Shown: one piece after another, positions 18,815 to 28,173 of the stretch
Numbering within the stretch: position 1 is the first letter of the stretch
Layout of the letters: the number at the start of each line of letters is the position of its first letter
Assembly: GCA_019635755.1 (NCBI GenBank)
Contig: JAHBYW010000001.1
Coordinates: 124,001-188,000, forward strand
DNA length: 64,000 nucleotides
Source of the DNA: Rhizobiaceae bacterium
GTDB lineage: Bacteria > Pseudomonadota > Alphaproteobacteria > Rhizobiales > Rhizobiaceae
Reading direction: 5' to 3'
Made by a program: the position numbers and the translations under genes
The notes under the pieces: model-generated
Database searches by the model: none
Told to the model about the DNA's origin: nothing
Seen by the model: the letters and a program-made list of their open reading frames with translations, nothing else

Positions 18815-19050
18815 TCGCCGTCCCCACCGATGCGGACGGGCTGGCGCGATGGCAGGATGGCGCGCCGCCGGTCACGAATTTTCTTGTTTTGTTCTCGCGG
18901 GTCAGCTAACCATTCTGCTTCGCACCCTCGAGTCAACCGCGTTCTTTCCACGCATTTATTTGTGCTGTGGATCGCGGGAAACGCGGCGCGAAACTTAACA
19001 TCCCGCTAACCGGTTCTGGTACCGGGAAGCTCGGGATTGGAACGGGCAGG
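18815..19050 (+). other. dnaB upstream region
   Basis: 236 bp, more AT-rich than its surroundings around 18870-18965. It presumably holds the dnaB promoter, but I could not pick a convincing -35/-10 pair. The dnaB frame is open to 18967, but those residues are not family-like. Confidence 0.4.
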
Positions 19051-20541
19051 ATGGCCGAAGCAGCACGGAAGTTCGGGGTGGCGGAAACGCCCCTCTATCG
19101 CGAAGCGCCGAACAACATCGAGGCGGAGCAGGCGCTGCTCGGCGCCATCCTCGTCAACAACGACGCGTTCTACCGGGTTTCGGATTTCCTGAAGTCCTCG
19201 CACTTCTACGAGCCGCTGCACCGCAAGATCTACGAGGTCGCGGCCGACCTGATCCGCATGGGCAAGATGGCGAGCCCGGTGACGATCAAGACGTTCCTGC
19301 CGGCCGACGAGAAGGTCGGCGACCTGACCGTCGCGCAGTATCTCGCCCGGCTGGCCGCCGAAGCCGTGACCATCATCAACGCGTCGGACTATGGGCGCGC
19401 CATCTACGACCTGGCGACGCGGCGGGCTCTGATCACCGTCGGCGAAGACATGGTCAACATCGCCTACGACGCGCCGGTCGACATGTCGCCGCAGGACCAG
19501 ATCGAGGACGCCGAGCGGCGTCTGTTCGAACTGGCCGAGACGGGCCGTTACGACGGCGGTTTCGAGACCTTCACCGACGCGGTCAAGACCGCGATCGACA
19601 TGGCCAACGCGGCCTTCATGCGCGACGGGCATCTCTCGGGCGTCGCCTCCGGCTTCCGCGACCTCGACCGGCGCATGGGCGGCCTGCAGCCGTCGGACCT
19701 GGTCATCATCGCCGGCCGCCCAGGCATGGGCAAGACGTCGCTCGCGACGAACATGGCCTTCAACATCGCCAACGCCTACGAGCCGGCGCAGCAGGCGGAC
19801 GGCAGCTTCAAGGCCGCCAATGGCGGCGTGATCGGCTTCTTCTCGCTCGAAATGTCGTCGGAGCAGCTCGCCACCCGCATCATCTCGGAGCAGACGGAAA
19901 TCCCCTCCTCCAAGATCCGCCGCGGCGAGATCACCGAGCCGGACTTCGAGAAGCTCGTCGCCTGTTCGCAGATGATGCAGAAGATCCCTCTGTTCATCGA
20001 CCAGACCGGCGGCATCTCGATCGCGCAGCTCGCCGCGCGTGCCCGCCGTCTCAAGCGCCAGCGGGGCCTCGACGTCATCATCATCGACTACATCCAGCTG
20101 ATGACCGGCACGTCGCGGCGCGCCAACGAGAACCGCGTCCAGGAAATCACCGAGATCACCACCGGGCTGAAGGCGCTGGCCAAGGAGCTGTCGGTGCCCG
20201 TCATCGCGCTGTCCCAGCTGTCGCGCCAGGTGGAAAGCCGCGAGGACAAGCGTCCGCAGCTCTCGGACCTGCGCGAATCAGGGTCGATCGAGCAGGACGC
20301 GGACGTGGTCCTTTTCGTCTTCCGGGAGGAATATTATCTCAAGAACCGCGAACCGAAGTTCGGCAGTGACGAATATGTGAAGTGGGAAGCGGAGATGAAC
20401 GAGATGCGCGGCAAGGCCGAAATCATCATCGCCAAGCAGCGCCACGGCCCCACCGGCACGGTCGGCATGGGTTTCCAGGGCGAGTTCACCCGTTTCTTCG
20501 ATCTGGCCGAAGACAGCCACCTGCCGGCGAGGTTCGAATGA
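19051..20541 (+). CDS. dnaB: DnaB, replicative DNA helicase
   Basis: 496 residues. Hexameric 5'-3' helicase that unwinds DNA at the replication fork and recruits primase. The N-terminal domain (NNIEAEQALLGAIL, about 15-125) is followed by a linker and the RecA-like ATPase: Walker A GRPGMGKTS near residue 224, Walker B-type VIIIDYIQLM near residue 342, and H4 motifs LSQLSRQVE and SDLRESGSIEQDAD. The ATG at 19051 is chosen over the frame start at 18967 because the usual alphaproteobacterial protein begins MAEAARK. Radical relatives have alr next; here radA follows after 192 bp. Confidence 0.96.
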   Translation: MAEAARKFGVAETPLYREAPNNIEAEQALLGAILVNNDAFYRVSDFLKSSHFYEPLHRKIYEVAADLIRMGKMASPVTIKTFLPADEKVGDLTVAQYLARLAAEAVTIINASDYGRAIYDLATRRALITVGEDMVNIAYDAPVDMSPQDQIEDAERRLFELAETGRYDGGFETFTDAVKTAIDMANAAFMRDGHLSGVASGFRDLDRRMGGLQPSDLVIIAGRPGMGKTSLATNMAFNIANAYEPAQQADGSFKAANGGVIGFFSLEMSSEQLATRIISEQTEIPSSKIRRGEITEPDFEKLVACSQMMQKIPLFIDQTGGISIAQLAARARRLKRQRGLDVIIIDYIQLMTGTSRRANENRVQEITEITTGLKALAKELSVPVIALSQLSRQVESREDKRPQLSDLRESGSIEQDADVVLFVFREEYYLKNREPKFGSDEYVKWEAEMNEMRGKAEIIIAKQRHGPTGTVGMGFQGEFTRFFDLAEDSHLPARFE

Positions 20542-20733
20542 GGCAAGCGGCGCAACGGCGCCGCCATCGGATTCACCGTGTTTGCGGCACGGTGAAGGGC
20601 CAGCGGCCGCGGCGACGCGGCCGTATTCGGGGGTGGACGGGCGGTTTCTCGTCCTCCGAGATCGTAAGACGCTCGTCCGCCCCCTGCCCGCATCGCAGAC
20701 CGGCCCACGGCCAGGCGGCGCGGGCCTGACGCG
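20542..20733 (+). other. dnaB-radA gap, no alr gene
   Basis: 192 bp with no convincing ORF. In many Hyphomicrobiales an alanine racemase gene (alr) lies here; nothing in this gap resembles its PLP-lysine motif. It may hold a radA promoter. Confidence 0.45.
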
Positions 20734-22137
20734 ATGGCCAAGACCCGCATCCAGTTCATCTGCCAGGCTTGCGGCACCATTCACACGCGCTGGGCCGGCA
20801 AGTGCGACGGCTGCGGCGAGTGGAACACGCTGGTCGAGGACGGCACGCAGGGCGGCGTCGGCGGCGGGCCGCAGGCGCTGCGAAGCCCGCGCAAGGGCCG
20901 GCCCGTCGCGCTGACCACGCTGTCCGGCGACATCGAGGACGCACCCAGGATCGCCAGCGGCATCGCGGAACTCGACCGCGCCACCGGCGGCGGCTTCGTG
21001 CGCGGCTCGGCGCTGCTGGTGGGCGGCGATCCCGGCATCGGCAAGTCGACGCTGCTGATGCAGGCGGCGGCCGCGCTCGCCCGAAAGGGCCACCGCATCG
21101 TCTATGTCTCCGGCGAAGAGGCCGTCGCGCAGGTAAGGCTGCGCGCCCAGCGGCTCGGCGCGGCCGATTCGCCTGTCGAACTCGCCGCCGAGACCAATGT
21201 CGAGGACATCCTCGCAACCCTTGCCGACGGCAGGCGGCCGGACCTCGTCATCCTCGATTCCATCCAGACACTGTGGACCGACATCGCCGAATCGGCTCCG
21301 GGCACCGTCACCCAGGTCCGTGCCTCTGCGCAGCAGCTGATCCGCTACGCCAAGTCGACGGGCGCGGCCATCGTGCTGGTTGGCCACGTCACCAAGGAGG
21401 GCCAGATCGCCGGCCCGCGCGTCGTCGAGCACATGGTCGACGCGGTCCTCTATTTCGAGGGCGAAGGGGGCCATCACTACCGCATCCTGCGCACCGTCAA
21501 GAACCGCTTCGGCCCGACCGACGAGATCGGCGTGTTCGAGATGTCGGATATGGGCCTGCGGGAGGTGGCCAATCCATCCGAGCTGTTCCTCGGCGAGCGC
21601 AGCGCGCAGGCGCCGGGCGCCGCCGTTTTCGCCGGCATGGAGGGTACGCGGCCCGTGCTGGTCGAGATCCAGGCGCTCGTCGCCCCCTCCTCGCTCGGAA
21701 CGCCGCGCCGTGCCGTCGTCGGCTGGGACTCGGCCCGGCTGTCGATGGTGCTGGCCGTGCTGGAGGCGCACTGCGCCGTCCGCCTCGGGCAGCACGACGT
21801 CTATCTCAACGTTGCCGGCGGCTACCGCATTGGCGAACCGGCCGCCGATCTCGCCGTTGCCGCAGCACTGGTGTCCTCCCTGACCGGCCTTGCCCTGCCT
21901 GCGGATTGCGTCTATTTCGGCGAAATCAGCCTTTCCGGTGCCATCAGGCCTGTCGCGCATGCGCTGCAGCGCCTCAAGGAAGCCGAAAAGCTGGGCTTTG
22001 CACAGGCGGTCCTGCCTGCCGGTCCGGAAGAACCGGTGGGCGGTATGGGCGGCAGGTCGTTTCAGCCTGCAACGCTCGCCGATCTCGTGATACGAATCGC
22101 TGGATCGCGCCTCAAGCGCGCCGGGAACGACGACTGA
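20734..22137 (+). CDS. radA: RadA, DNA repair/recombination ATPase
   Basis: 467 residues. Helicase-like ATPase that drives branch migration of recombination intermediates. A zinc finger uses Cys10, Cys13, Cys24 and Cys27; Walker A is GGDPGIGKST near residue 95; the RadA-specific KNRFG motif is near residue 255; and the C-terminal half is the Lon protease-like domain without the Ser-Lys dyad. It sits between dnaB and cvpA-purF, the usual Hyphomicrobiales block. Confidence 0.96.
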   Translation: MAKTRIQFICQACGTIHTRWAGKCDGCGEWNTLVEDGTQGGVGGGPQALRSPRKGRPVALTTLSGDIEDAPRIASGIAELDRATGGGFVRGSALLVGGDPGIGKSTLLMQAAAALARKGHRIVYVSGEEAVAQVRLRAQRLGAADSPVELAAETNVEDILATLADGRRPDLVILDSIQTLWTDIAESAPGTVTQVRASAQQLIRYAKSTGAAIVLVGHVTKEGQIAGPRVVEHMVDAVLYFEGEGGHHYRILRTVKNRFGPTDEIGVFEMSDMGLREVANPSELFLGERSAQAPGAAVFAGMEGTRPVLVEIQALVAPSSLGTPRRAVVGWDSARLSMVLAVLEAHCAVRLGQHDVYLNVAGGYRIGEPAADLAVAAALVSSLTGLALPADCVYFGEISLSGAIRPVAHALQRLKEAEKLGFAQAVLPAGPEEPVGGMGGRSFQPATLADLVIRIAGSRLKRAGNDD

Positions 22138-22180
22138 AGGCCGCATCCGGGGACGGCGGCCATGGAGTGGGTCAGACCAG

Positions 22181-22741
22181 ATGCCGATTACGCTGCTTGA
22201 CGGAATTCTCGTCGGCTTCACCCTCGTTTCCGCAATGCTGGCAATGGTCCGCGGCTTCTCCCGCGAGATCCTGTCCATCGCGTCCTGGGGCGTGGCGGCG
22301 GCGGCAGCCTTCTTCTTCTACAAGCCCGTCATCCCCTACGTGCAGCCCTATGTCGACAGCGAGAAGGTCGCGATGGCGGCCTCGGCGGGCATCGTCTTCG
22401 CCGTCGCGCTGGTCGTCGTCACGCTGATCACCATGAAGATCGCCGACTGGATCATCGATTCGCGCGTCGGCGCGCTCGACCGCACGCTGGGCTTTCTCTA
22501 CGGCGCGGCGCGCGGCATCCTCGTCGTCGCGGTCGCACTGTTGTTCTTCCAGTGGTTGGTTGGGGCCAACCCGCCGGCCTGGATCACCGAAGCCAAGTCG
22601 CGCCTGCTGCTGGAGAACATTGGCAGGCAGATCCAGGCGCTGCTGCCCGACGATCCCGAGAACTCGATCCTCAAGCGCTTCTCGCTGGGCGGCGACGACG
22701 CCGAGGAGACGCCGCCGCCGGAAGGCGAGAGCGCAAACTGA
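22181..22741 (+). CDS. cvpA: CvpA family membrane protein
   Basis: 186 residues, four hydrophobic helices (about 5-25, 29-47, 64-84, 104-122) and a polar C-terminal tail. The conserved core (RGFSREILSIASWGVAA, and DRTLGFLYGAARGIL) is that of CvpA, named for colicin V production in E. coli, with a real role still unclear and often tied to envelope stress. It precedes purF by 71 bp, as in many Proteobacteria. Confidence 0.92.
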   Translation: MPITLLDGILVGFTLVSAMLAMVRGFSREILSIASWGVAAAAAFFFYKPVIPYVQPYVDSEKVAMAASAGIVFAVALVVVTLITMKIADWIIDSRVGALDRTLGFLYGAARGILVVAVALLFFQWLVGANPPAWITEAKSRLLLENIGRQIQALLPDDPENSILKRFSLGGDDAEETPPPEGESAN

Positions 22742-22812
22742 CGATCCATGCGGCGGGTTCAAGCTCCCGCCGCATCGCTTTTCGGGAGGGGAGAACCGAC
22801 GGAGCCGGAGCC

Positions 22813-24276
22813 ATGGCAGACGATTCGACCCTCCAGGCGGAAGCCGACGACCATTTCCACGACGAGTGCGGCGTGTTCGGCATCTACGGCCGGCAGGACG
22901 CAGCGGCAATCGTCACGCTCGGCCTCCACGCGCTGCAGCATCGCGGCCAGGAGGCGGCCGGCATCGTCTCCTATGACGGCTCCCAGTTCCACGTCGAACG
23001 CCATGTCGGCCTGATCGGCGACACCTTCACCAAGCAGGCGGTGATCGACCGGCTGCAGGGCACGCGCGCAATCGGCCACACGCGGTACGCGACGACCGGC
23101 GGCGCCGGCCTGCGCAACGTGCAGCCCTTCTTCGCCGAACTCTCCGACGGCGGCCTGGCCATCGCCCACAACGGCAACATTACCAACGCACTGACGATCC
23201 AGCGCACGCTGCAGAAGCTGGGCGCGATCTTCTCGTCCACCTCGGACACCGAGACGATTCTGCACCTCGTGGCGATGAGCAAGGAGCGCGACTTCAACGC
23301 GCGGTTCGTCGACGCCGTGCGCCAGCTCGAAGGCGCATTCTCGCTTGTGGCGCTGACCACCAAGAAGATGATCGGCATCCGCGATCCGCTGGGCATCCGG
23401 CCGCTGGTGCTGGGCGACCTCGACGGCTCGTGGATCCTCGCCTCCGAAACCTGCGCGCTGGACATCATCGGCGCGCGCTATGTGCGCGACCTGAAGCCCG
23501 GCGAGATGGTCGTCGTCACCTCGAAGGGGATCGAAAGCCAGTTTCCCTTCGAGCCGCTGAAACCGCGCTTCTGCATCTTCGAATATGTCTATTTCGCGCG
23601 CCCGGATTCCTCGGTCGAGGGCCGCAACGTCTACGACGTGCGCAAGAAGATCGGCATGGAGCTGGCCCGCGAGAGCCCCGTGGACGCCGACCTCGTCGTG
23701 CCTGTCCCGGATTCGGGAACGCCCGCCGCCATCGGCTTCAGCCAGGCCGCGGCACTCCCCTTCGAGCTCGGCATCATCCGCAACCACTATGTCGGCCGCA
23801 CCTTCATCCAGCCCGGCGATTCCATCCGCCACATGGGCGTCAAGCTGAAGCACAACGCCAACCGCCGGATGATCGAGGGCAAGCGCGTCGTGCTCGTCGA
23901 CGATTCGATCGTGCGCGGCACGACCAGCCAGAAGATCGTGCAGATGGTGCGCGACGCGGGTGCCCGCGAGGTGCACATGCGCATCGCGTCGCCGCCGACC
24001 ATGTCGTCCTGCTTCTACGGCGTCGACACGCCGGAAAAGTCGAAGCTGCTCGCTTCGCGCATGTCGGTGAAGGACATGGCCGAGTTCATCCGCGTGGATT
24101 CGCTGGGCTTCCTGTCGATCGACGGGCTCTACCGCGCGGTCGGCGAAGCGGGCCGGGACGGCGACCAGCCGCAGTTCTGTGACGCCTGCTTCACCGGGCA
24201 ATACCCGACGCGGCTGCTCGACCACGAGGGCGCCGACAATGTCCGCACCCTTTCCCTGCTGGCAGCAGGCGGCTGA
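22813..24276 (+). CDS. purF: PurF, amidophosphoribosyltransferase
   Basis: 487 residues; first step of purine synthesis, moving the amide of glutamine onto PRPP. The N-terminal nucleophile Cys is residue 19 (HDECGVFGIYG), so an 18-residue propeptide must be removed as in the B. subtilis type. Cys residues in FCIFEYV, SCFYGVD and FCDACFTGQ fit a [4Fe-4S] cluster. The PRPP loop is VVLVDDSIVRGTTSQKI. The ATG at 22813 is preceded by GGAG; the frame is open upstream through cvpA but not conserved. The stop overlaps the next ATG (TGATG). Confidence 0.96.
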   Translation: MADDSTLQAEADDHFHDECGVFGIYGRQDAAAIVTLGLHALQHRGQEAAGIVSYDGSQFHVERHVGLIGDTFTKQAVIDRLQGTRAIGHTRYATTGGAGLRNVQPFFAELSDGGLAIAHNGNITNALTIQRTLQKLGAIFSSTSDTETILHLVAMSKERDFNARFVDAVRQLEGAFSLVALTTKKMIGIRDPLGIRPLVLGDLDGSWILASETCALDIIGARYVRDLKPGEMVVVTSKGIESQFPFEPLKPRFCIFEYVYFARPDSSVEGRNVYDVRKKIGMELARESPVDADLVVPVPDSGTPAAIGFSQAAALPFELGIIRNHYVGRTFIQPGDSIRHMGVKLKHNANRRMIEGKRVVLVDDSIVRGTTSQKIVQMVRDAGAREVHMRIASPPTMSSCFYGVDTPEKSKLLASRMSVKDMAEFIRVDSLGFLSIDGLYRAVGEAGRDGDQPQFCDACFTGQYPTRLLDHEGADNVRTLSLLAAGG

Positions 24277-25025
24277 TGCAGGCTGATCTTCCCGACCTCT
24301 CCGGCCGCCTGGCCCTCGTCACCGGCGCGTCGCGCGGCATCGGCTATTTCATCGCCAGGCACATGGCGGCGGCCGGGGCGCATGTCATCGCGGTCGCGCG
24401 CACGGTCGGCGGGCTTGAAGAACTGGACGACGAAATCAGGGCGGCGGGCGGCAGCGCTACCCTCGTCCCGCTCGATCTCGCGGACATGGCCGGCATCGAC
24501 CGGCTCGGCGGTTCGATCCATGAACGCTGGGGCAAGCTCGACATCCTGGTCGCCAACGCGGCGGTCCTGGGCGTCATCGCGCCGCTTGGGCACGTCGAGG
24601 CGAAGGTCTTCGACAAGGTGATGTCGATCAACGTCACCTCGCAATGGCGGCTCATCCGCTCCGTCGATCCCCTGCTGCGCCTCTCCGAGGCCGGCCGCGC
24701 GATCCTTCTCTCGTCCGGCGCGGCACACTCCGCGCGGGCTTTCTGGGGGCCCTACGCGGCTTCGAAGGCCGCCGTCGAGGCGCTCGCCCGTTCCTGGGCC
24801 GACGAGACGAAGAACTCGCCGCTCCGGATCAACTGCGTCGATCCCGGCGCCACCCGCACGGCGATGCGCGCGCAGGCCGTTCCCGGCGAGGACCCGCAGA
24901 CGCTTCCGCATCCGTCGGAGATCGCCCTGAGGATACTTGCCCTGGCCAGCCCCGATCTGACCCGTACCGGGCAGATCTACCAGGCCAGGCATGACCGCTG
25001 GCTTACCTACCGCATGCCGGAATAG
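24276..25025 (+). CDS. SDR family NAD(P)-dependent oxidoreductase
   Basis: 249 residues, classical short-chain dehydrogenase. Motifs are TGASRGIGYFI (about 16-26), NAA near residue 92, Ser in ILLSSGAAH (about 145) and the catalytic YAASK near residue 162. It overlaps the purF stop by one base, so it is coupled to purine synthesis in expression, a known arrangement in rhizobia; its substrate is not known. Confidence 0.88.
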   Translation: MQADLPDLSGRLALVTGASRGIGYFIARHMAAAGAHVIAVARTVGGLEELDDEIRAAGGSATLVPLDLADMAGIDRLGGSIHERWGKLDILVANAAVLGVIAPLGHVEAKVFDKVMSINVTSQWRLIRSVDPLLRLSEAGRAILLSSGAAHSARAFWGPYAASKAAVEALARSWADETKNSPLRINCVDPGATRTAMRAQAVPGEDPQTLPHPSEIALRILALASPDLTRTGQIYQARHDRWLTYRMPE

Positions 25026-25138
25026 GCCACCCACTCATACGTTTCACGACGATTGCACGGACTCGTGAATGGAGCCCGCCGGCCTGTGCCCTAGCTTCCC
25101 GGAGGGCGGGAACGGCCTTTCGATTGCGGGAGACACAC

Positions 25139-25768
25139 ATGAACCGGACGATCTTGCTTTCCGCGGCCTGCGTTGCCGCGATGCTCGGCGCGGCGGCCGC
25201 GCAGGACAATGCGATGAGCTTCTTCATCACCAGCGCCAACCCCGGCAAAGGCGCGGATTTCGGCGGGATCGCCGGCGCCGACGCCCACTGCACGACGCTC
25301 GCCGAAGCCGCCGGCGCGACGGGCAAGACCTGGAAGGCCTACCTGTCGACCAGCACGGAGGACGCGAAGGACCGGATCGGCGCCGGACCGTGGTACAACG
25401 CCAAGGGCGTCAAGATCGCCGACGACGTGGCATCGCTCCATTCGGACGCCAACGGCATCAACAAGGAGACCGGCCTGACCGAGAAGGGCGAGATGGTGAA
25501 GGGGCGCGGCGACGAGCCCAACCAGCACGACATCCTGACCGGCACCAACGCCGACGGGACGAAGGCCGCCGACCAGATGTGCGGTGACTGGACACTGGGC
25601 GGCGCCGAGGGTGCAGCCATGGTCGGCCATCACGACAGGATGGGTCTTGACGACTCGGCTGCCGCGAAATCGTGGAACGCTTCACACGCGTCACGCGGCG
25701 GCTGCAGCATCGAGGCGCTCCGCGGCACCGGCGGCGAAGGCCTGCTGTACTGCTTCGCTACCGACTGA
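25139..25768 (+). CDS. secreted lectin-like protein (DUF1554-like)
   Basis: 209 residues. A signal peptide covers about 1-22 (cleaved near AAA-QDN). The mature part has the pattern of a lectin-type domain: MSFFITSANPGKGADFGGIAGADAHC, WKAYLS near residue 70, and several Cys (ADAHC, QMCGDW, GGCS, LLYC) that can make two disulfides. Rhizobial homologues are often labelled 'lectin'; the sugar or ligand is not known. GGGAGACACAC precedes the ATG. The gene stands alone between purF-SDR and a sulfotransferase gene. Confidence 0.7.
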   Translation: MNRTILLSAACVAAMLGAAAAQDNAMSFFITSANPGKGADFGGIAGADAHCTTLAEAAGATGKTWKAYLSTSTEDAKDRIGAGPWYNAKGVKIADDVASLHSDANGINKETGLTEKGEMVKGRGDEPNQHDILTGTNADGTKAADQMCGDWTLGGAEGAAMVGHHDRMGLDDSAAAKSWNASHASRGGCSIEALRGTGGEGLLYCFATD

Positions 25769-25893
25769 TCCGGACGACACGCGATCCTGAAGGCGCGTCG
25801 GGCGACATCCCGGCGCGCCGTCGATGTTGAGTTCAAGTGCGGCCTGCGCCACAGTCGAAAATACGAGTCTCGCATCCGTCCCCGGGAGGACAA

Positions 25894-27066
25894 TTGCGCA
25901 ATCCGTTCCGGACGGAGAAGCTGGGTAGCTACACCCCGTTCTGCTGGTATGGCAGCCGCTGGCGCACCTGGCACCGCATCCTTCGGTCCGGCGGCTACGA
26001 CGTCACGCTGAACCGCCTGCCCAACATCATCGGCGTCACCGCGATGACGCCGGCCGCCTTCGTGGTCGATCACGTGACCGAAGCCGTCTACGGACGACGC
26101 GCGAACAGGACCGACGTTCTGCCGCCCATCTTCGTGCTGGGGCATTGGCGCAGCGGCACGACGTTCCTCCACAACCTGATCGGCTGCGACCCGGAATTCG
26201 CCTACCCCAACGTCTTCCAATGCACCTTCGCCGGCGGCTTCCCGCTGCTCGAACGCTGGACCGGCTGGCTGATGACGCCGTTCCTGCCGGCGACGCGGCC
26301 GATGGACGACGTGCCGATCGGGCGCGCCGTCCCCTTCGAAGACGAGTTCGCCCTGATGAAGCGCGACGCCGGTTCGCCCTATCTCGACCTCGCCTTCCCG
26401 CGCCATGCCCCCAGCCACACCCGCTTTCTCGACTTCCAGGGCGCGACCGACGCGGAGCGCGCGAAATGGGAAGACTCGATGATGTGGCTGATGCGGCGCT
26501 TCCAGCTCGTCAATCCGGGAAAGCGGCTGGTGCTGAAATCGCCGCAGCACACCGCGCGCGTCGCCACCCTGCTCAAGCTCTTCCCCGAGGCGCGCTTCGT
26601 CCACGTCTCGCGCGATCCGTTCGAGATCTACCAGTCGACGCTGAAGCTCTGGCGCGTGCTGAACTCGCGCTTTGGCCTGCACAACCCTGCCAACGATGCC
26701 GACTGGCTGCCGGACTACGTGCTGTCCACGCTGCCGCGCATGTATGCCGCCTACGAACGCGACCGCGCGCTCATCCCGGAGGGGCGGCTGGCCGAGATCG
26801 CCTACGAGGATCTCGCGGCCGATCCGGTCGGCACGCTTCGCACCGCCTATGACACGGCCGGCCTCGGCGACTTCGAGCGGGCGAGGCCGGAGGTCGAACG
26901 CTACCTCGCCGGCCTCGCGCCCCACACGGCCAGACCGGTCCGGCTGAGCGAAGCGGAGCGCGCGTCCGTGGCCGAGCGCTGGGCGTCCTATGCGCGCCGG
27001 TTTGGCTATTCGCCCGGGGGCGGGCGCGACGGCCGGCAGGCAACCGCGACGGCGGCCGCCGAATAG
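25894..27066 (+). CDS. sulfotransferase family protein
   Basis: 390 residues. The PAPS 5'-phosphosulfate loop is LGHWRSGTTFLHNLI near residue 75, and the 3'-phosphate motif is RFVHVSRDPFEIYQSTL near residue 240, both typical of the sulfotransferase superfamily. The longest frame begins at 25837, but GGGAGGA lies just upstream of a TTG at 25894 and no ribosome site fits the earlier start, so TTG is the likely start. The acceptor is unknown; a cell-surface lipid or glycan is possible given the neighbouring secreted lectin-like protein, but this is inference. Confidence 0.82.
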   Translation: MRNPFRTEKLGSYTPFCWYGSRWRTWHRILRSGGYDVTLNRLPNIIGVTAMTPAAFVVDHVTEAVYGRRANRTDVLPPIFVLGHWRSGTTFLHNLIGCDPEFAYPNVFQCTFAGGFPLLERWTGWLMTPFLPATRPMDDVPIGRAVPFEDEFALMKRDAGSPYLDLAFPRHAPSHTRFLDFQGATDAERAKWEDSMMWLMRRFQLVNPGKRLVLKSPQHTARVATLLKLFPEARFVHVSRDPFEIYQSTLKLWRVLNSRFGLHNPANDADWLPDYVLSTLPRMYAAYERDRALIPEGRLAEIAYEDLAADPVGTLRTAYDTAGLGDFERARPEVERYLAGLAPHTARPVRLSEAERASVAERWASYARRFGYSPGGGRDGRQATATAAAE

Positions 27067-27194
27067 CTCCTTTCACGACGCCGCGCAGGGTCTGGCATCA
27101 TCGACGCCGCCGGCTGGCGGACTGCCGGGGCTTGCGGACCCTGGCCGCCGGAGTGCTACTCGTTCCGCGCATTTCCGCGCTGGGCGCTCCCCGC

Positions 27195-28085
27195 ATGTCG
27201 GCCACAGCCGCTCCCGATAGCCGCGACCGCGTCCTGGCCGGCATCCTCATGACAAGCGCGGCCTATCTGCTGTTCTCGATGCAGGATGCGGCGATCAAGC
27301 TGCTCGTCGCCGGCATCGCGGTGTGGCAGATCATGCTGTTCCGCAGCCTCGTCATCCTCGGTGCGTGCCTCGCCATCGGCGGGCCGCGCCTGTTCGCCGA
27401 TGCCGGCCGTTCGCCGATCGTCAGGCCGATGCTGCTGCGGTCGTTCCTCATCCTGGCGGCGTGGCTCTGCTACTACACGGCGGCGGCCGAGCTCCAGCTC
27501 GCGGAACTGATCACGATCTATTTCGCCGCTCCGGTCATCGTCACCGTCCTGTCGATCCCGCTCCTCGGCGAAAAGGTTCCGCTGATCCGGTGGATCGCGG
27601 TCATCACCGGGTTCCTCGGCGTCTACATCGCCTGCGACCCGGCCGAACTCGGCCTGTCCACCCCGATCCTGCTGGTGCTGGCGGCCGCGCTTCTCTGGGG
27701 GCTGTCGATCGTGCTCCTGCGCAAGACGGCGCTGCAGGAACGCACCATCATCCAGCTCGTGCTGAACAACGGCTTCTTCCTAGTGGTCTCCTCGATTGCG
27801 ATGGCGTCGGTCTGGCGCACGCCCACGCTGCCCGAGCTCGCGCTGCTGGTCAGCGTCGGCGCGCTGGGAGGGCTGGCGCAGTTTGCGCTCTTCGAGGGTA
27901 TGAAGCGCGCGCCCGTGTCGGTGCTTGCGCCGTTCGAATACACGTCGCTCGTGTGGGCGTTCGTGCTCGGCTACGCCATCTGGGGCGACTTCCCCCGGCC
28001 CGCTGTCTACACCGGTGCGGTCCTCATCGTCGGCGCCGGGCTGATCATCGTCGCCGGGGAACGCTTCGGCCGCCGCCTCCGCTGA
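27195..28085 (+). CDS. DMT superfamily (EamA) transporter
   Basis: 296 residues from the ATG at 27195, ten hydrophobic helices in two EamA repeats (about 15-145 and 155-290). Typical motifs include AELITIYFAAPVIV and the second-repeat APFEYTSLVWAFVLGY. It is probably an exporter of small metabolites, substrate unknown. The frame is open to a TTG at 27132, preceded by GGGG; the start is uncertain. Confidence 0.85.
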   Translation: MSATAAPDSRDRVLAGILMTSAAYLLFSMQDAAIKLLVAGIAVWQIMLFRSLVILGACLAIGGPRLFADAGRSPIVRPMLLRSFLILAAWLCYYTAAAELQLAELITIYFAAPVIVTVLSIPLLGEKVPLIRWIAVITGFLGVYIACDPAELGLSTPILLVLAAALLWGLSIVLLRKTALQERTIIQLVLNNGFFLVVSSIAMASVWRTPTLPELALLVSVGALGGLAQFALFEGMKRAPVSVLAPFEYTSLVWAFVLGYAIWGDFPRPAVYTGAVLIVGAGLIIVAGERFGRRLR

Positions 28086-28173
28086 CGATTGACCTTCCGC
28101 CGGCTTGCGCTACCCTCTCGGACAAGCGGCCGGGACGTGCCGCGGCGAGACGGACGTCAGGGAGAGGTGCGGC

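Noticed and set aside
22552-22812. upstream extension of purF
   Set aside because: It runs through cvpA in another frame; a ribosome site and the propeptide length support 22813.
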